Below are positions 1 through 12,055 of a stretch of DNA of 64,000 nucleotides, in pieces. A program made the position numbers and the translations under genes. The DNA is from Phoronis australis (lineage: Eukaryota > Phoronida > Phoronidae). The notes under the pieces are model-generated. The model worked only from the letters and a program-made list of their open reading frames with translations, had not been told where the DNA came from and did not search any database. Position 1 is the first letter of the stretch. Each line of letters starts with the position of its first letter. The DNA lies in the NCBI GenBank assembly GCA_002633005.1, contig NMRA01000331.1:371364-435363 (forward strand), in the 5' to 3' direction.

Positions 1-1724
1 AAATCCGCCTATGGAATTGTCCATTTGCACCATTAAGATCTTTAAATTAGGCCTACCTTCTTATGAACTTGGCATTTTTTATAGTTTCATTCCATAAAGG
101 TAGCTTTCATTTAATTTTGAAGGTAGCGTGATCACTAAGTCGTGGTATGGTTACAAAACATTACAAGTCTGGTGTGGTAGTTGCAAAAATAGGGTACTTA
201 CAAAAATAACTCAAATTCTTTTTAAAGCTTCATAAATCTAAATATCATGTTTGAACAACTTCAATATGAGCTCTCTCTAACTCTACAGACATAGTGTATA
301 CTAGAGGTACACGTCAAAAAGTAATTTAACAGTTTATTTTTAGTGACAACAGCTTGACCAAGGCTGTGAGTTGCGGCAGTAATCCAGTGCCCTTCCGTGT
401 GTTGATCGAATCTCTGAATTTTTTACAGTTTATGAATAACATAAATGTACCTCTGATACGAAACAAAATAAAAAACATAAAATAAAAATATCCTTAAAAA
501 CAACAATTTCCGGGGACTACCACTAGCGTGCTGAGATCTAGCAGGTGCCGAGACAAAGGCAGCCAGACGTAGCCAACTCGGGAGTCAAAATCTGAGATAG
601 CCCTGCACAATAGCCACCAAGGTTTGTGTTTATTATAGTCTTCGAGTTATCAAGCAACATCGCTAAGTTCAGCTGCTCGTGTAGCTGTACAGTTTGCCCA
701 TAGTTTACGCTTTTCAACATCATTTTTCGGCTTAGGACATGCCAAAAAGTGACGGGATATTATTCTGGAGCAGCGTAATGGCTGTTGGTGATACACATGT
801 CATATCAACACCGTTTCCCCATTCTTAGCAGACAATTTCTTAAACTATAGACTAAAGTAAGTTTTACTCGACTGCGTGTGGTTTGTTGGGTAATATGGCG
901 GCTTGGAAACGCAGACAAAGGTGTGCCAAGAATGCTGCGTTCTGATTGGTCAATTAAGCCGTCCGTCATAATCCTGGCAATAGGTCAATTGACAATTGCA
1001 CGGCAAATGTCGTAGGTTTGTCAAGAAAACATCAAAAGACTCACCTTGCTGCTTCAAAGAGTTGAACAAATACCTTTCCTATGTAACGTTGGTCTGTCTA
1101 ATGATGTGGTCGTCAAAGCGGGTAATGGTTGTTGCAATGGTCTTCTCGCCATCGAATGTAAAGCCGTTGTAAATTCACAGAGAGTCCTTGCCAATGCAGT
1201 TTAAAAACATTGCCATCAAGTTTTAACAAAAGGGAATAATTAGTCCACTGTTGTTTCCACGGTTCCCACTGTCCGATTATGTCAGCGGCGGACAAATCCA
1301 GTGTCTGGTGATTTGATTGCGGATAGGAATTTGTCAGTTACTTCGGCCATGTTGGTATCATTGTAGAATGTCTCCAACACTATAATCAGTGTTCCACTGG
1401 CTTTAACTCTAAAACTAATGAGTTCGCTTCCACCATGTATGAAAACCTCTTTCAAATACAACTCTGTGTTACAATTTTACGTGGGTATATTTTAGAGATC
1501 TACAAAATACATCTTTTCACTATGCTGTCTAACTCTCAACTGAAAACTTGTATGTCAGAACTAAAGATCATATGTTCATTGAGTCATAATCAGATTTCAG
1601 AGAATTGTTTTGCACATCTTACACAATCTATGATTCTAGCTACCAGTGCCATATAAGGTTATGTTTTGAACTCTGCAAGTTTAATGAAAACCACAAACAA
1701 CAGCTGCTGGTCATCTCTTAGACC
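1..1724. other. no gene recognised
   Basis: AT-rich sequence. The only open frames are under about 75 codons, with no recognisable motif and no convincing splice sites. Nothing here can be assigned. Confidence 0.5.
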
Positions 1725-2500
1725 TAAGGTATTCGTACAGGTAGGCGTGCGTTCAGTAGGACAAGTTTCTTGAGAGAAAAGACAGGTCACACCATACTCC
1801 GCTATTTCGCGGTATATTTTATTGATTGTGTAAAGATTTTCTTCCCCTGGACACTTAGGCAACCAAGCACGTGCTAATGATTGACAGGTCTTCGTACTTC
1901 AAATACTTTGAACTTGGGCTACCAAACACTGCTAATGATGGACAGGTCTTCTTATTGAACTCTTTAAACAATGTAACATCTTATATAGATTGTATATTTC
2001 TTTTTGAGTTCAAAGCCCACACCACTGTTTTTCAAAGCAGGTGCTCAACAATCCGACGATACTACTATTATGCAGTAGGAGTACTCGGTCAGATGCCAAA
2101 ACAATGAAGCAAAAACACATCTCATACAAAGTCATCAGGCAAATCAAAACTTCAAAAAATAAGTTTTTGACCATGTGGAACATGGACAGAATGTTTGACT
2201 TGTGCTAATGGCAAGTTGATTTTTTGCGCTCTTGCCTTTGGTTGGGCGCTTCCATTTTGGTGTCAGGAGTGAAAGTCATCAAAAACATGCGTTTCACCAA
2301 GACAGGAAGTTGGCTTGGCACCATGCACCAAGTCTTTTAAATTTCAATGCTCAGGGTAGTTATGTTTCTTGTACTGTCATGGGGAATTACAGAAAGGTTG
2401 GCCACGGATGTAATATCCATGTCAAGCACTGCTTAGCAGATTTTACAGCAACTGAAATACATTCGACAAGCGCCATTTCATTGCTGTTCGTACGACTGTG
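1725..2500 (+). repeat. Interspersed repeat, inverted relative to 19985-20800
   Basis: By eye this stretch aligns on the opposite strand with 19985-20800, sharing many blocks. Examples are the segment around 1735-1790 against 20735-20795 and the segment around 2160-2200 against 20360-20395. The second copy lies inside a terminal-inverted-repeat element (19627-21122), so this is probably a decayed copy of the same non-autonomous element, but no terminal repeats were found here. An open frame at 2232-2582 lies mostly in the repeat and is not treated as a gene. A short internal duplication (ctaatgatggacaggtctt type) occurs near 1874-1950. Confidence 0.6.
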
Positions 2501-3023
2501 TTTGGGGAGAGCCCTTCCGGTTCGACCTCATTGTGTTGTCGGCTGCGAATTAAACTCGTTAAACTTACAACTCTATGTCTAGTTTATCTGGCGTGATGGC
2601 AGCGACATGGCTACAACCCGAGCTCCAAAACAGTGGCCGCTCACTAAAAATGAGACCATTACTTCATTTGATAGCTGGAGGCAGAATTTATTATACATCC
2701 TTTTATTGGACCCTCACTTTGCGCCATTTCTTGTCGACGACGTTAGTTGGCTAAAAAAGACAGCCGCTGCTCCACTGCGTGGTTTGACCGAAGACCACGA
2801 TGACACCCCAGAACCGCCGCGGCGTTCTGCTCACATGAAACTGGCTCATTTAGAGCTCATGCTGGGACAAATTGCCAATTTTTGTCCCGTCATATCCCGT
2901 AATTTTATCGTGAAGTCGTCCACCTCTGTCCAGGACATTTGGCAGAAAATCTGCCAACATTTCGGATTCGCTTCCACAGGAGCACATTTCTTAGACCTGG
3001 GACTCATATCATTGGATCCTAAT
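2501..3023 (+). pseudogene. Ty3/gypsy-type gag fragment with end of its LTR
   Basis: An open frame from ATG 2607 encodes the N-terminal 130 or so residues of a gag protein typical of invertebrate gypsy-like elements. Landmarks are a W-x-x-N-L-x-Y-I-L-x-L-D block, [16 protein letters not shown] and PVISRN, then the DIW and STGAHFLDL blocks. The short gap before the ATG (about 2586-2606) resembles the leader after an LTR, and 2490-2585 may be the tail of that LTR. The frame is cut by the LTR that begins at 3024, so this element was hit by a second gypsy insertion. No downstream pol of this element was found on the far side. Confidence 0.75.
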
Positions 3024-3185
3024 TGTTGAGTGATAGCTTAAGCATAGTTAGTTTATTTAGGTTCCAATAGATGGCGCTTGCCTACATACTTTGTCCGTTA
3101 CGTCCTCAATAAAGGTCAAGTTTAGAACTTAAAAAGCTCTACTCTAAATGCTGATTTTGCATACACAAAATCACTTATCGCAACA
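3024..3185 (+). mobile_element. LTR of second gypsy element (162 bp, TGTTG...CAACA)
   Basis: The segment starts TGTTGAG and ends CGCAACA, the TG...CA structure of an LTR with a short TGTTG/CAACA inverted terminus. The same sequence occurs at 43360-43474 plus 46183-46238, where it is split by another transposon. It carries AATAAA near 3109. It is followed directly by a leader beginning TGGTGGCAACG, and a related leader follows the other copy. This is the 5' LTR of the pol-bearing element that follows. No 3' partner was found. Confidence 0.85.
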
Positions 3186-3367
3186 TGGTGGCAACGTATA
3201 TGGATCACTGACCGTACATAGAACCCTCTGGTGCCATTTTGTGCTTATTGTTTGAACTGTCACAGTCTGACGAGTTACTGCTGACCATGTGTTGATTGCC
3301 AGGACAGTCTGCCTTACTGTTCTCCTTCTGTGCCTGTTAGTTGTACTGTAGTTCCCCAATGCTCACA

Positions 3368-3731
3368 ATGCCTCCCAAACCAGTATCTGGCGTTAATCCT
3401 CCATCTGCCCCTGACCTATCAGGCCTGTCTGCGAAGAATAACTGGAAACTTTTCAAACAAAAATGGGAGAACTACTGCATCCTATCACAGTCAAGTGACT
3501 CTGCTATTACATGCTGTGGGTGATGATGGACTTAAGATCTACAATGGTTTTCAGTTTGACACTGAAGAGCCCACTACTGCAGTCATAATTGCCAAGTTTG
3601 ATGCTTTTGCTGTAGGTGACCTTAACGAAACCTACGAACGTTTCGTCTTTAATCAGCGCAATCAAAAGGATGAGGAAAATTTTGAGCAATTCCTAGCTGC
3701 GATCCGGCTCCTCATCAAGACATGCAACTAA
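3368..3731 (+). pseudogene. Gypsy gag, frameshifted
   Basis: From ATG 3368 the frame encodes a gag start (MPPKP..., then NWKLFKQKWENYC), the W-x-x-F-x-x-x-W-x-x-Y pattern seen in many gypsy gags. It shifts frame at about 3480-3500. The continuation, LLLHAVGDDGLKIYNGF and an ENFEQFLAAIR block, reaches a stop at 3731. The sequence between 3731 and 3858 has further stops. The element cannot make a full gag from this copy. Confidence 0.8.
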
Positions 3732-3857
3732 CCTACTCAATCTCAAAACTCCATTTTGAGAGATCGAATTGTTTTAGGCATCAGTGACAAGGAAACACAA
3801 TGACAACTCCTGCGTGAGCCAAATCTAACCCCGGAAAAATGTATTCCTATCTGTAAA

Positions 3858-4586
3858 GTGGCGGAAACTGCAGCTGAACACGTGGAGGCGTTACAGTCTG
3901 AACCTGTGGTAACACGGGTAAATACTACCAGAAAACCTGCTCACAAACCTTCAGCCACGTCAGCGCCTATGGTCTGCAAATTCTGCGGTTTGACACATCG
4001 CATGCGAAAGGCAGATTGCCCAGCCTGTGGCAAAACGTGCTCTAACTGCAATCAGCAAAATCATTTTGCGTTCAAATGCCCAACTGCTCGTAAGGTTCAC
4101 AACATGGACGCTGATGAGAGTGACGATGGATATCTGCTCACTGTAACTGGAGACAAAAAGCCTCACATCACTGCCAAACTCATGGTAAATAGTAACCCTG
4201 TACATTTCTTGCTAGATACTGGTCCTGACATCAATATTATTGGCCCTGGCGATATTAGACAAACCACCTGTAAACTCGTAATGTGGAATGGCACACGCGT
4301 AACACCAGTTGGTGAAACCACTCTGTCGGTGTTTAATGAATGCACCAACCTAACCCAAGATGTAGTTTTTGTAGTCATACCTGATGACAAGCGCTGTATA
4401 CTGGGACTCAGGACAGTCCTCGATATGAATCTGATCACAGTCAATGACCACCACTTCATATCTCAAGTAGCGAAAGAAACAATGCGTCTCGGGGACCTGG
4501 GTAAGGCTCATCTCTCGGTGTCCAAATATGAAAACCTTGTGCTTTGCCCTGCAGAAATGTGCCTGTTGCATTGCGGGATTCTGTAA
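3858..4586 (+). pseudogene. Gypsy nucleocapsid zinc fingers and aspartic protease
   Basis: A 242-codon open frame in the same element. It has Cys/His-rich nucleocapsid-like motifs (CKFCGLTH..., CPACGK, CSNCNQQNHFAFKC), then a retropepsin-like domain with the active-site triplet DTG in LLDTGPDINIIG (near 4213-4245) and the second protease motif ILGLR (near 4399). In an intact element this protease would cleave the gag-pol polyprotein. The frame ends at 4586, and the RT continues in another frame that overlaps from 4544, so the original fusion is broken by a frameshift. Confidence 0.88.
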
Positions 4587-5251
4587 AGGAAGAAATCAAC
4601 CACCTAGTCACCCTTGGAGTCTTGGTACCCATAACAGAACCTACTAAGTGGGTCAGTCAGATGACTGCGGTTCATAAACCTAATGGCAAACTGCGGCTGT
4701 GCATAGATCCCCAACCCCTGAACCAGGCATTGCTTAGAGAGCACTACAAACTTCCTACAGTGGACGACGTACTGCCTATGCTGACACATGCTAAGGTGTT
4801 CTCGAAACTGCAGAACGCATTCTGGCATGTACGATTGGATAGAGAGTCATCAGAACTTACTACAATGATAACCCCTTTTGGACGTTTCCGATGGGCAAGA
4901 CTCCCATTTGGACTTAAAGTGTCCAGCGAAGTATTTCAACGTCGACTTACTGAAGCCCTGAGTGGGTTAGAAGGAGTATTCACAATTGTGGATGACATAA
5001 TTGTAATTGGATGCGGACAGACTAAGACCGAAGCAACAAAAGATCATTACGCTAAGCTGAGACAACTCTTTGAACGCTGTGAACAGAGACACATCGTCTT
5101 AAACCAAGACAAGAAAGAAATCCAGAAATATGAAATAACCTTCCACGGACTTCTCTTCACTGACAAGGGTATGAAAGCTGATGATCGGAAAATAGAAGCT
5201 ATTTGGCATATGCCGTCGCCCACTGATGTCCTGTGTGGAATGGTGCAATAG
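4544..5251 (+). pseudogene. Gypsy reverse transcriptase, catalytic Asp lost
   Basis: A 235-codon open frame with the gypsy RT blocks in order: VKEEINHLVTLGVLVPI, KPNGKLRLCIDPQPLNQ, YKLPTVDDVLPML, TPFGRFRWARLPFGL, FQRRLTEAL and the VDD box (IVDDIIV). The first catalytic block is damaged. Where the family has an S-x-L-D-A-x-x-A-F-W type motif, this copy reads FSKLQNAFWHVRLD, about two residues short and without the Asp after Leu. A stop at 5251 separates RT from RNase H. This is a dead copy, not an expressed gene. Confidence 0.9.
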
Positions 5252-5610
5252 CTCTCTCGATTTCTACCTGGTTTGTCTACTGGCCTAGAACCTTTGCATG
5301 CTCTAACAAGAAATGACTCTACGTGGAACTGGTCCTCTGCTTGTGATGCTGTTTTGCAGGTGGTGAAAGCTAAGCTGGCACAGACTCCTGTTCTCGCTTA
5401 CTTCGACAAAGATAAAGAAACAATTGTCCAAGTTGATAGCAGCAAAGATGGTGTGGGTGCTGTTCTCCTCCAACAAGGGCATCCAGTTGAATAGGCGTCT
5501 CGCTCACTAAACCAACCTGAGAGAAACTGGGCCCAGATCGAGAAGGAACATCTCTCTGTTGTATTCGGCTTAGAACGTTTTGATCAGTACAAATGGTAAA
5601 CGATGGAATT
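5252..5610 (+). pseudogene. Gypsy RT thumb and RNase H fragment
   Basis: This continues from the RT after a stop or frameshift: RFLPGLSTGLEPLHALTR, then WNWSSACDAVLQVVKAKL, then the RNase H start VDSSKDGVGAVLLQQ, then ERNWAQIEKEHLSVVFGLERF after another stop. Recognisable similarity ends at about 5600. No integrase, polypurine tract or 3' LTR follows in the next kilobase, so the element is 3'-truncated. Confidence 0.85.
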
Positions 5611-7326
5611 TTTATCAAAATACGTCGTCGCGCTAAGCCTTATTACTGCTTATTTCCCTGGTGCAAGTCTTCGACAGGTAGCCACAAATTTCCAAAAGAA
5701 CTAAGGTTATTATATTCGTGGACAATTGCGGTCAACGGGGTCAACTAAGTGACAACAAGTGTGTGGATGCTGAAGCCCCATGTGTGCTCTATGACTATGC
5801 AGTTCCATTCGGAGACTACACAACATTACTTGGTAAGTTTTTAGCAATCAGTTTCTATCAACATCGTTTGGTGAAGTTATCCCCACCAGTCACCCCACTG
5901 AATAACAGTTTTATTGAGTGGAACTAAGTGTTTCTGTTTGGAAACTCACCCGATGCCGGGTAGGCTAGCAGCACATATTCATATTGTCCTGGGTCGGAGT
6001 GCTCCCAAAATAAGAGTTGTATTGTGCGTCATGGACAGAAGTCAAGAGTGACTTTTTCACAGCAGTTTCTCTTCAAAACTATGCTGTTTCCATTAAAATT
6101 CTCTAGATGAGTGAGTTTCCTTATTTTATCGTGGACCCCACCCCCAGGATCACCAGCTCAGTTATCAAATTAACTTGAATAAGCCTTAATTCAGTAAATG
6201 TCATTACATTGCATTGGAAAAAAATTGACACCTAGAATGAATTTTACTTGTTGAGATCAGAAGCACATTTTAAGTGTCATGAAAAATACACATTGTTAAA
6301 TCACTTTTAGCCTGTTTCACATATTTTAATTCAGATATTGAATAAGACTTGGGTACAAAGGTTATTAGTTTCTACACATAAACATGAAGATGAAATGTAT
6401 GTGTGTTCTGCCTTACAAAAGTAGTTTTGTCTTTTCTTTTACAATTTGCTAATATTTCTATTCTGTTTCAGGCAAGAAAAAACAACTGAAACCTGACCAT
6501 CTATTTCACCGTTGGACAAAGTGAAAAGCAATCCTTCAGCAATAACCTGAGAGAAATGAACGTAATTCATAAATTCAGCACCTGATATGCCTGATAATGG
6601 ACTCACTCGCAATGTTGATTCTTTCTGTGCTTTTTCAGTTTGCCATTTGTTTTTAAATACACTCATTGTCTGATTATTGTTTATTCTCGAATCTTGAGCA
6701 TAGCAGATTCTTATCCAGCTAGCTACAATTGAAAACATACAATAAGACAATCGATGCAGTCACTGAATGTCATTTCCCCATAATCTGTACCAAATTGAAA
6801 AGTTTTTACCAATAGTATAAAGCCTTTCTTCTGAAAGGAAAATTTAATGTCACTCAGCTTTTGGCTTTCATTTCACTGGGTTCTTGTTTCAATAGCCTAT
6901 AGAAGCGCTTGTAAAAAAGGTCCAGTTTCAACACGTGGCTTTCTTTCATGTAGCCTCATTCAGCCTCAATAAAATCCACAATTAGACCCTTGAAGGTAAA
7001 CACAGCAGCATATCACTTGAATCGTTTTGAGCCCAAAATCAGACTCTGACCTAGACCAGAGTGTGACTAGGTCTTCCTTAGCTTCAGTCCCTCATGTTTC
7101 TTTCAGGAAAGGAAATAAGCTATTGTCCACACATGACTCATTGCCTATGAAAGGGCATCCTTACCAACAAGGCTTATTTGTGTAGCAGTCAGAAATAGTT
7201 CGTCTGGATACACAGACACTTCACTGGCGCATTGTCTTATGGTAACTTAGTACTGCGATTCACATTTCTCCAGGGCCACTGACTTGCACATTGTGCCATG
7301 CAGCACGCACGACTGAAAGAAGGTCA
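5611..7326. other. no gene recognised
   Basis: Low-complexity AT-rich sequence without recognisable domains. One site could be a terminal coding exon. A pyrimidine-rich stretch ends in ttctgtttcag at about 6472 and is followed by a short frame (KKKQLKPDHLFHRWTK, then stop near 6525). I cannot link it to a gene. The antisense 103-codon frame at 6439-6750 shows no motif. Confidence 0.35.
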
Positions 7327-7790
7327 ACATGCATCGGATCCGCCATCTTGAGAGCAACTTCCGCCTTTTTGAATTTGTATAATAGCATGTCATAAGAAAC
7401 TAATATCTGCAAAAATTCGAAGGTATTGACCACATAATGCGCCCTCTATAGGAGAAAATGTTTTTTTCCTGAAATCGAGGTGCGAATGCGCGATTGCCGA
7501 TATTTCCGCCATCTGTAACTGGAAATAAACAATTTCTGATATACCTGTAGCGCACGTCCAGTCCAAAAATTGTGCTGAGTTTCAACCCTGTACGTAAAAA
7601 ATTGTAGCCTCCAGAAGCATTTGAATCATATAATTAAAACAAAATGGCCGCCACATCCGCCATCTTCCATCCGATTATGATGAAAAACACTAGGCTTCCA
7701 GTACTTCCGAAACTACGTGCTATGTGTAAACTTTCTTGATGATCGTACGAAAATTGTGACTTGTATCGTGCAAACAAACAAAAAACGAGA
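7327..7790 (+). repeat. Interspersed repeat D, partial copy
   Basis: This aligns by eye with 10890-11360. Shared blocks include the segment ending in the gccatcttgagag type, the cgccctctataggagaaaa segment, aatggccgccac...gtccgccat and a caaacaaacaaaaaa end. It abuts the satellite at 7787. Confidence 0.65.
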
Positions 7791-9100
7791 GTGCTCGGGG
7801 GTGCGACACTTGGCTAAATTACGCGGAAACAGGACAATGGGGAGGAAGACGACCACGACGTTGATGAAGACGGAGATTATGAACAACACGATAACATTCA
7901 TGTGACTTGCAAACAAATTAGTAAGAACTTATAGCCTGCAGTCTTGTTCACGCACCCGGTAAACTGGCAACAGTGCGAGAGCGCTCGCACGGGCGACACT
8001 TGGCGAAATTACGCAAAAACAGGACAATGGGAAGGACGATGACAACAATGTAATTAATGTATGCTTAGAATTTAACTCCCAAGTTTTGTTGATATTTAAT
8101 TCTGCTTAAGTAAATTGAATGCAACATTCACATTTAGCTATTTATGAGGTATTATACTGGACGCAAATTGTCTCAATATGGAAGGTAAAAACACTTTTAT
8201 CTTGTTCATGCTGGAGTTTTGTTGTGCCTCCTGTTGGCTAAGCTTCATTGATCCAACTGTCCTGCTGTTGCAGTAGAAGGCGTTTAACAGCATTTTGTGT
8301 TATTTTGTACAGTTTGCAGTACTTTGATGTGCTTTGTTGACACTATATATTTTCAGTGGTGTACCTCTCTATAATTACTTTTCACTCTGTTTACTTAAAG
8401 GTACTGTTCTAGCGGGGGACTAAGTGCGGAAGCAATTCCATTTTCTCCGGATCAAAGTTCTTTGCCTTCGAGTTCGACCTTTGAGGTTGGTATGAAGAAT
8501 AACATTTACTGTTGTCTAGGTTGAGCAGACTGACACATTAAAAAGATGCCTACTGTTGTTATTAGATAAAAATGTCCACAGAGAAAAAAACAAGAGCACT
8601 CGGAGGAGCGACACTTGGCAAAATTACGCGAAAACAGGACGACGGGGAGGACGATGATGATGAAGGCGGAGATTATGAACAACACAATAACATTCATGTG
8701 ACTAACCAACAAATCAGTAAGAAATAGCATGCGGTCTTGTTCACGCACCTGGTAAACTGGCAACAGTGCGAGAGCGCTCGGAGGAGGGACACTTGGCGAA
8801 ATTACGCGAAAACAGGACAATGGGGAGGACGACGACGACAACGATGATGACAATGAAGGCGACGATTATGAACAACACGATAACATTCATGTGACTAGCG
8901 AAGAAATCAGTAAGAAATAGGTTGCAATCTTGCTCAATAGCTGGTAAACTGACAAGAGTGCGAGAGCGCTCAGAGGAGCAACACTTGGCGAAGTAAACCG
9001 AAAAGACGATGATGGAGATGACAACGACGATGATGATGATTATGATCATGATAGTGGGGATTATGAGCTACACGATAAAATTCATATGACTAGCGAAGAT
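7787..9100 (+). repeat. Satellite-like array, units of about 180-190 bp
   Basis: Repeated unit starts of the form GAGCGCTCGGAGGAG-gacacttggcgaaattacgcg are seen near 7787, 7979, 8593, 8770 and 8963. Each leads into a GAC/GAT-rich tract and a conserved tail (gattatgaacaacacgataa, cattcatgtgactagcgaa, atcagtaagaaatag). The segment 8045-8590 is not part of the unit. A partial unit reappears at about 9770-9930, where it runs into repeat D. On the minus strand several units stay open and read as hydrophobic peptides sharing SHMNVIVLFII and VLFSRNFAKC. I treat these as repeat translation rather than genes. Confidence 0.75.
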
Positions 9101-9164
9101 GTCAGAAATCAGTAAGAAATAGGCTACTGTCTTGTTCAGTAAACCAACCACTGTGCAGCAAATT

Positions 9165-11360
9165 GGTCAACAAGGGAACAGCGTTATCAGAAAATCTCGA
9201 ATAATTCGAAGACGTAATAGTGAAAAATGAAAAATATCTCATGAAAGCCCGTTTAAAACTTTATCGAACTGTACAGATTTCTGATCGGTTAATATACATG
9301 GCAAGAAAATCCGGGCACACAAAACTATTTGCAAAAAACGCCAAACTTGACAATTTTTTCCGCGAAATAACCACTTCCTTGCAAGTGCTAGAAAAAGTCT
9401 GACTACAGATTCAGAATGCTCGTCCTCTCTAGATTCTAACTATGTGGTCATAGTAAGCCCCTTACCAACTACTTATTGGCAAATTTGATCTGTCTGACAG
9501 CCACCTGAAATCGCACCCATTTTCTTGGACAGCAGGCGACGGGTTGACAGCCACCAGTTTGCATCTAAAGTAGGTAAAAACTTGGCTTTTCTCATTCAAA
9601 AACACAAGTAAATAAGTTTCCTGGTAATTGTTGTCAACACTTTCCTCAAACCACCCGCCAAACCTGACACACGCCCTCAACATAAATTCTAGGGAGTAGA
9701 AAATGCTCTGAGGCCGTGGCCTGACTGTTCAGTGCTACCTACAGTCTTGAGCAACAATAGGCAAAATTAACGATAATGATGATTGTGATGATGAAGGTGG
9801 CGATGATGAACAACATCATAACATTCATACCACGAACTTAGATGTCATAAATTAGTAAGAAATAAGCTACAATCTTGTTCAAATAAACTAAACTAACATC
9901 AATGCAGTAAGAGCGCTCAACAAAGGAACAGCGCAATCAGAAAATCTCAAATAATTCAAAAAGTAGACGTCCTAGCGAAAAATGAAAAACTTCTGAAAGC
10001 CCGTTTCAAACTCTATATTGATAGTTTCGCAACATTCCATAATTTTTTTCGAAAAAATTTTGCATGTTTTTTTGAAATTCAATATCAAATAACTCGAAAA
10101 TGGTAAGTTTTAGAAAATGTTATCGCAGAACTTTTGAAAGAGCGTACTTCAAGGAATCCACATGCAAAAGTTCACGTCATTTGCTTTTCCTGTTAAAAAT
10201 GTGACCTTAGAACGATTGAAAATGGGTGAAAATGCGCCAGAGCCGCCATTTTGAAAGTGACTTCCGGTTAAACAAAATTTTATAAAAGTCAATAAATAGC
10301 AACAAACACGTGACCAGTTTGAAAATGATTGGTTCTCCAATGCGCGCTCTACAGGAAAAACCGTTTTCGGCCAGTTATGGAGGTGCTCATGCGCCATTGT
10401 CAATATTTCGGCCATCTTTGACCGGAAGTTAAAGATTTATGGCGCAGTTGTAGTGCTTGTGTGCTATAATAATCGTACCAATGTTCAGCCCTGCATGTCG
10501 AAAGATGCGGCCTCTATGAGCAATGTCTTCATGGTCTTGTTCAACAGAAGCTAAACCAATGTCCGTGCAGCAAGAGCTGTCAAAGGAACAGCGTTAGCAG
10601 AAAATCTCGAAGAATTCAAAAAGTAGACGTAGCAAAAAATGGAAAATATCGTCTGAAAGCCCGTCCAAAATTCTATCTAAATTGATAGTTTTGCATCGTT
10701 CCATATATTTTCGAAAAAATTGAAATTTTGCGTTTTTTTGAAATTCAGTCATATAACTCAAAAACGTTAAGTCTGAGAAAACCGTTAGCGCAAAACTTTT
10801 GAAAGAGCATACGTCAAGGAATCCACATGCAAAAATTCACGTCATTTGCTCTTCCCATTAAAAAGGCAACAGCAGAACGATTGAAAATGGATGAAAATGC
10901 GCCAGAGCCGCCATCTTGAAAGTGACTTCCGGTTAAGCAAAATTGTATAAAAGCTGATCAATAGCAACAAACACGTGACCAGTTTGAAAGCAATTGGTTT
11001 GCCAATGCGCCCTCTACAGGAGAAAACATTTTTGGCCAGATATCGAGGTGCGCATGCGCCGTCGTCAATATTTCCGCCATCTTTAACCGGAAATCAACGT
11101 TTTTCGGCACAGTTGTAGCACATGTGTTCTATAATAATCGTACCAACTTTCAGCTCTGTACGTCAGAAAATGCGGCCTCTATGAGCATTTAAATGTGGAG
11201 TCAGAAACAAAATGGCCACCATGTCCGCCATTTTGAATCCGATCATGACCAAAAACAATAGGCTTTAGGACTTTCCAATCTACACGTCGTGTGCAAATTT
11301 CGTGAAAATCAGATGAAAATTGCGAGCTGTTGAGAGCAAACAAACAAACAAAAAAACTTG
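9165..11360 (+). repeat. Repeat D in tandem (about 650-bp unit, two full copies plus a partial)
   Basis: The block containing gaacagcg...cagaaaatctcgaa occurs near 9175 (short copy), 9925 and 10585. The long segment from the gcatgtttttttgaaattca type to gtaccaac...cgtc is present at about 10060-10510 and again at about 10720-11190. A (CAAA)n-like end lies near 11335-11360. There are no long open frames and no terminal repeats. It may be a non-autonomous element that has duplicated in tandem. Confidence 0.7.
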
Positions 11361-11435
11361 ATGTCAGACCAACATACTTAATTAAAATTCCGCCAAGTGG
11401 AAACTTGATGTCAGACCAACATACTTAGCAGAATT
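11355..11435 (+). repeat. Short direct duplication
   Basis: The segment aacttgatgtcagaccaaca followed by tactta is repeated about 46 bp apart, near 11356 and 11402, directly after repeat D. Confidence 0.8.
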
Positions 11436-11499
11436 CCAAGAATAATATTTACATGTGTTGCCTGAAATGTGTCTACATAGAAGAGATTTGATGTTTTCT

Positions 11500-12055
11500 G
11501 TTGTATTGCAAAAATGTCCTCATAGAACAGATTGATTTAATGACAGAACCATTCTTATTGTTGTATTGGACAAAATATGTTCACATAGAACAGAGTAATG
11601 TAAAAATGGTGTTTGCTATTGTATTGCACAAAAAATGTCCACACAAAATAGTTTCATTTAAAGAACCATTCTTACAGGTGCACTGGATAAAAATGTTCTC
11701 ATACAACAGATTGATATTAAAATAGTTGTTGTTTTGTGCAAAGTGTCCACAAACTGATATCAAGAATAATATTCACTGTTGTATTGGACAAAAATGTCCA
11801 CTTAGAACACATTAATTTAAAAATATTTACTGTTGAATTGCACAAAAATGTCCAAATGGAATAAATTTATTTAGAGAAACATTCTTACTGTTGTATTGGA
11901 CAAAATGTTCACACAGAACAGATTAATGAAAAAAAGTTTACTATTGTACTGGAAAAATTATCCAAATATAACAGGTTAATGTAAAAAATGATATTTACTA
12001 ATGGATCGGACAAAAGGTTTCACAGAGAACAAATGTTTTCTGTTGTATTGCATTT
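11500..12055 (+). repeat. Minisatellite, about ten diverged units of 45-60 bp
   Basis: The core gttgtattggacaaaaatgt followed by ccacatagaacagattaat recurs with spacer variants about ten times. Clear starts lie near 11500, 11559, 11618, 11780, 11835 and 11891. A weaker relative of the core is visible at about 8500-8590. The small open frames inside are repeat translations. Confidence 0.85.

Noticed and set aside
2232-2582. 116-codon open frame
   Set aside because: Lies mostly within a dispersed repeat whose other copy does not keep the frame; no motif.
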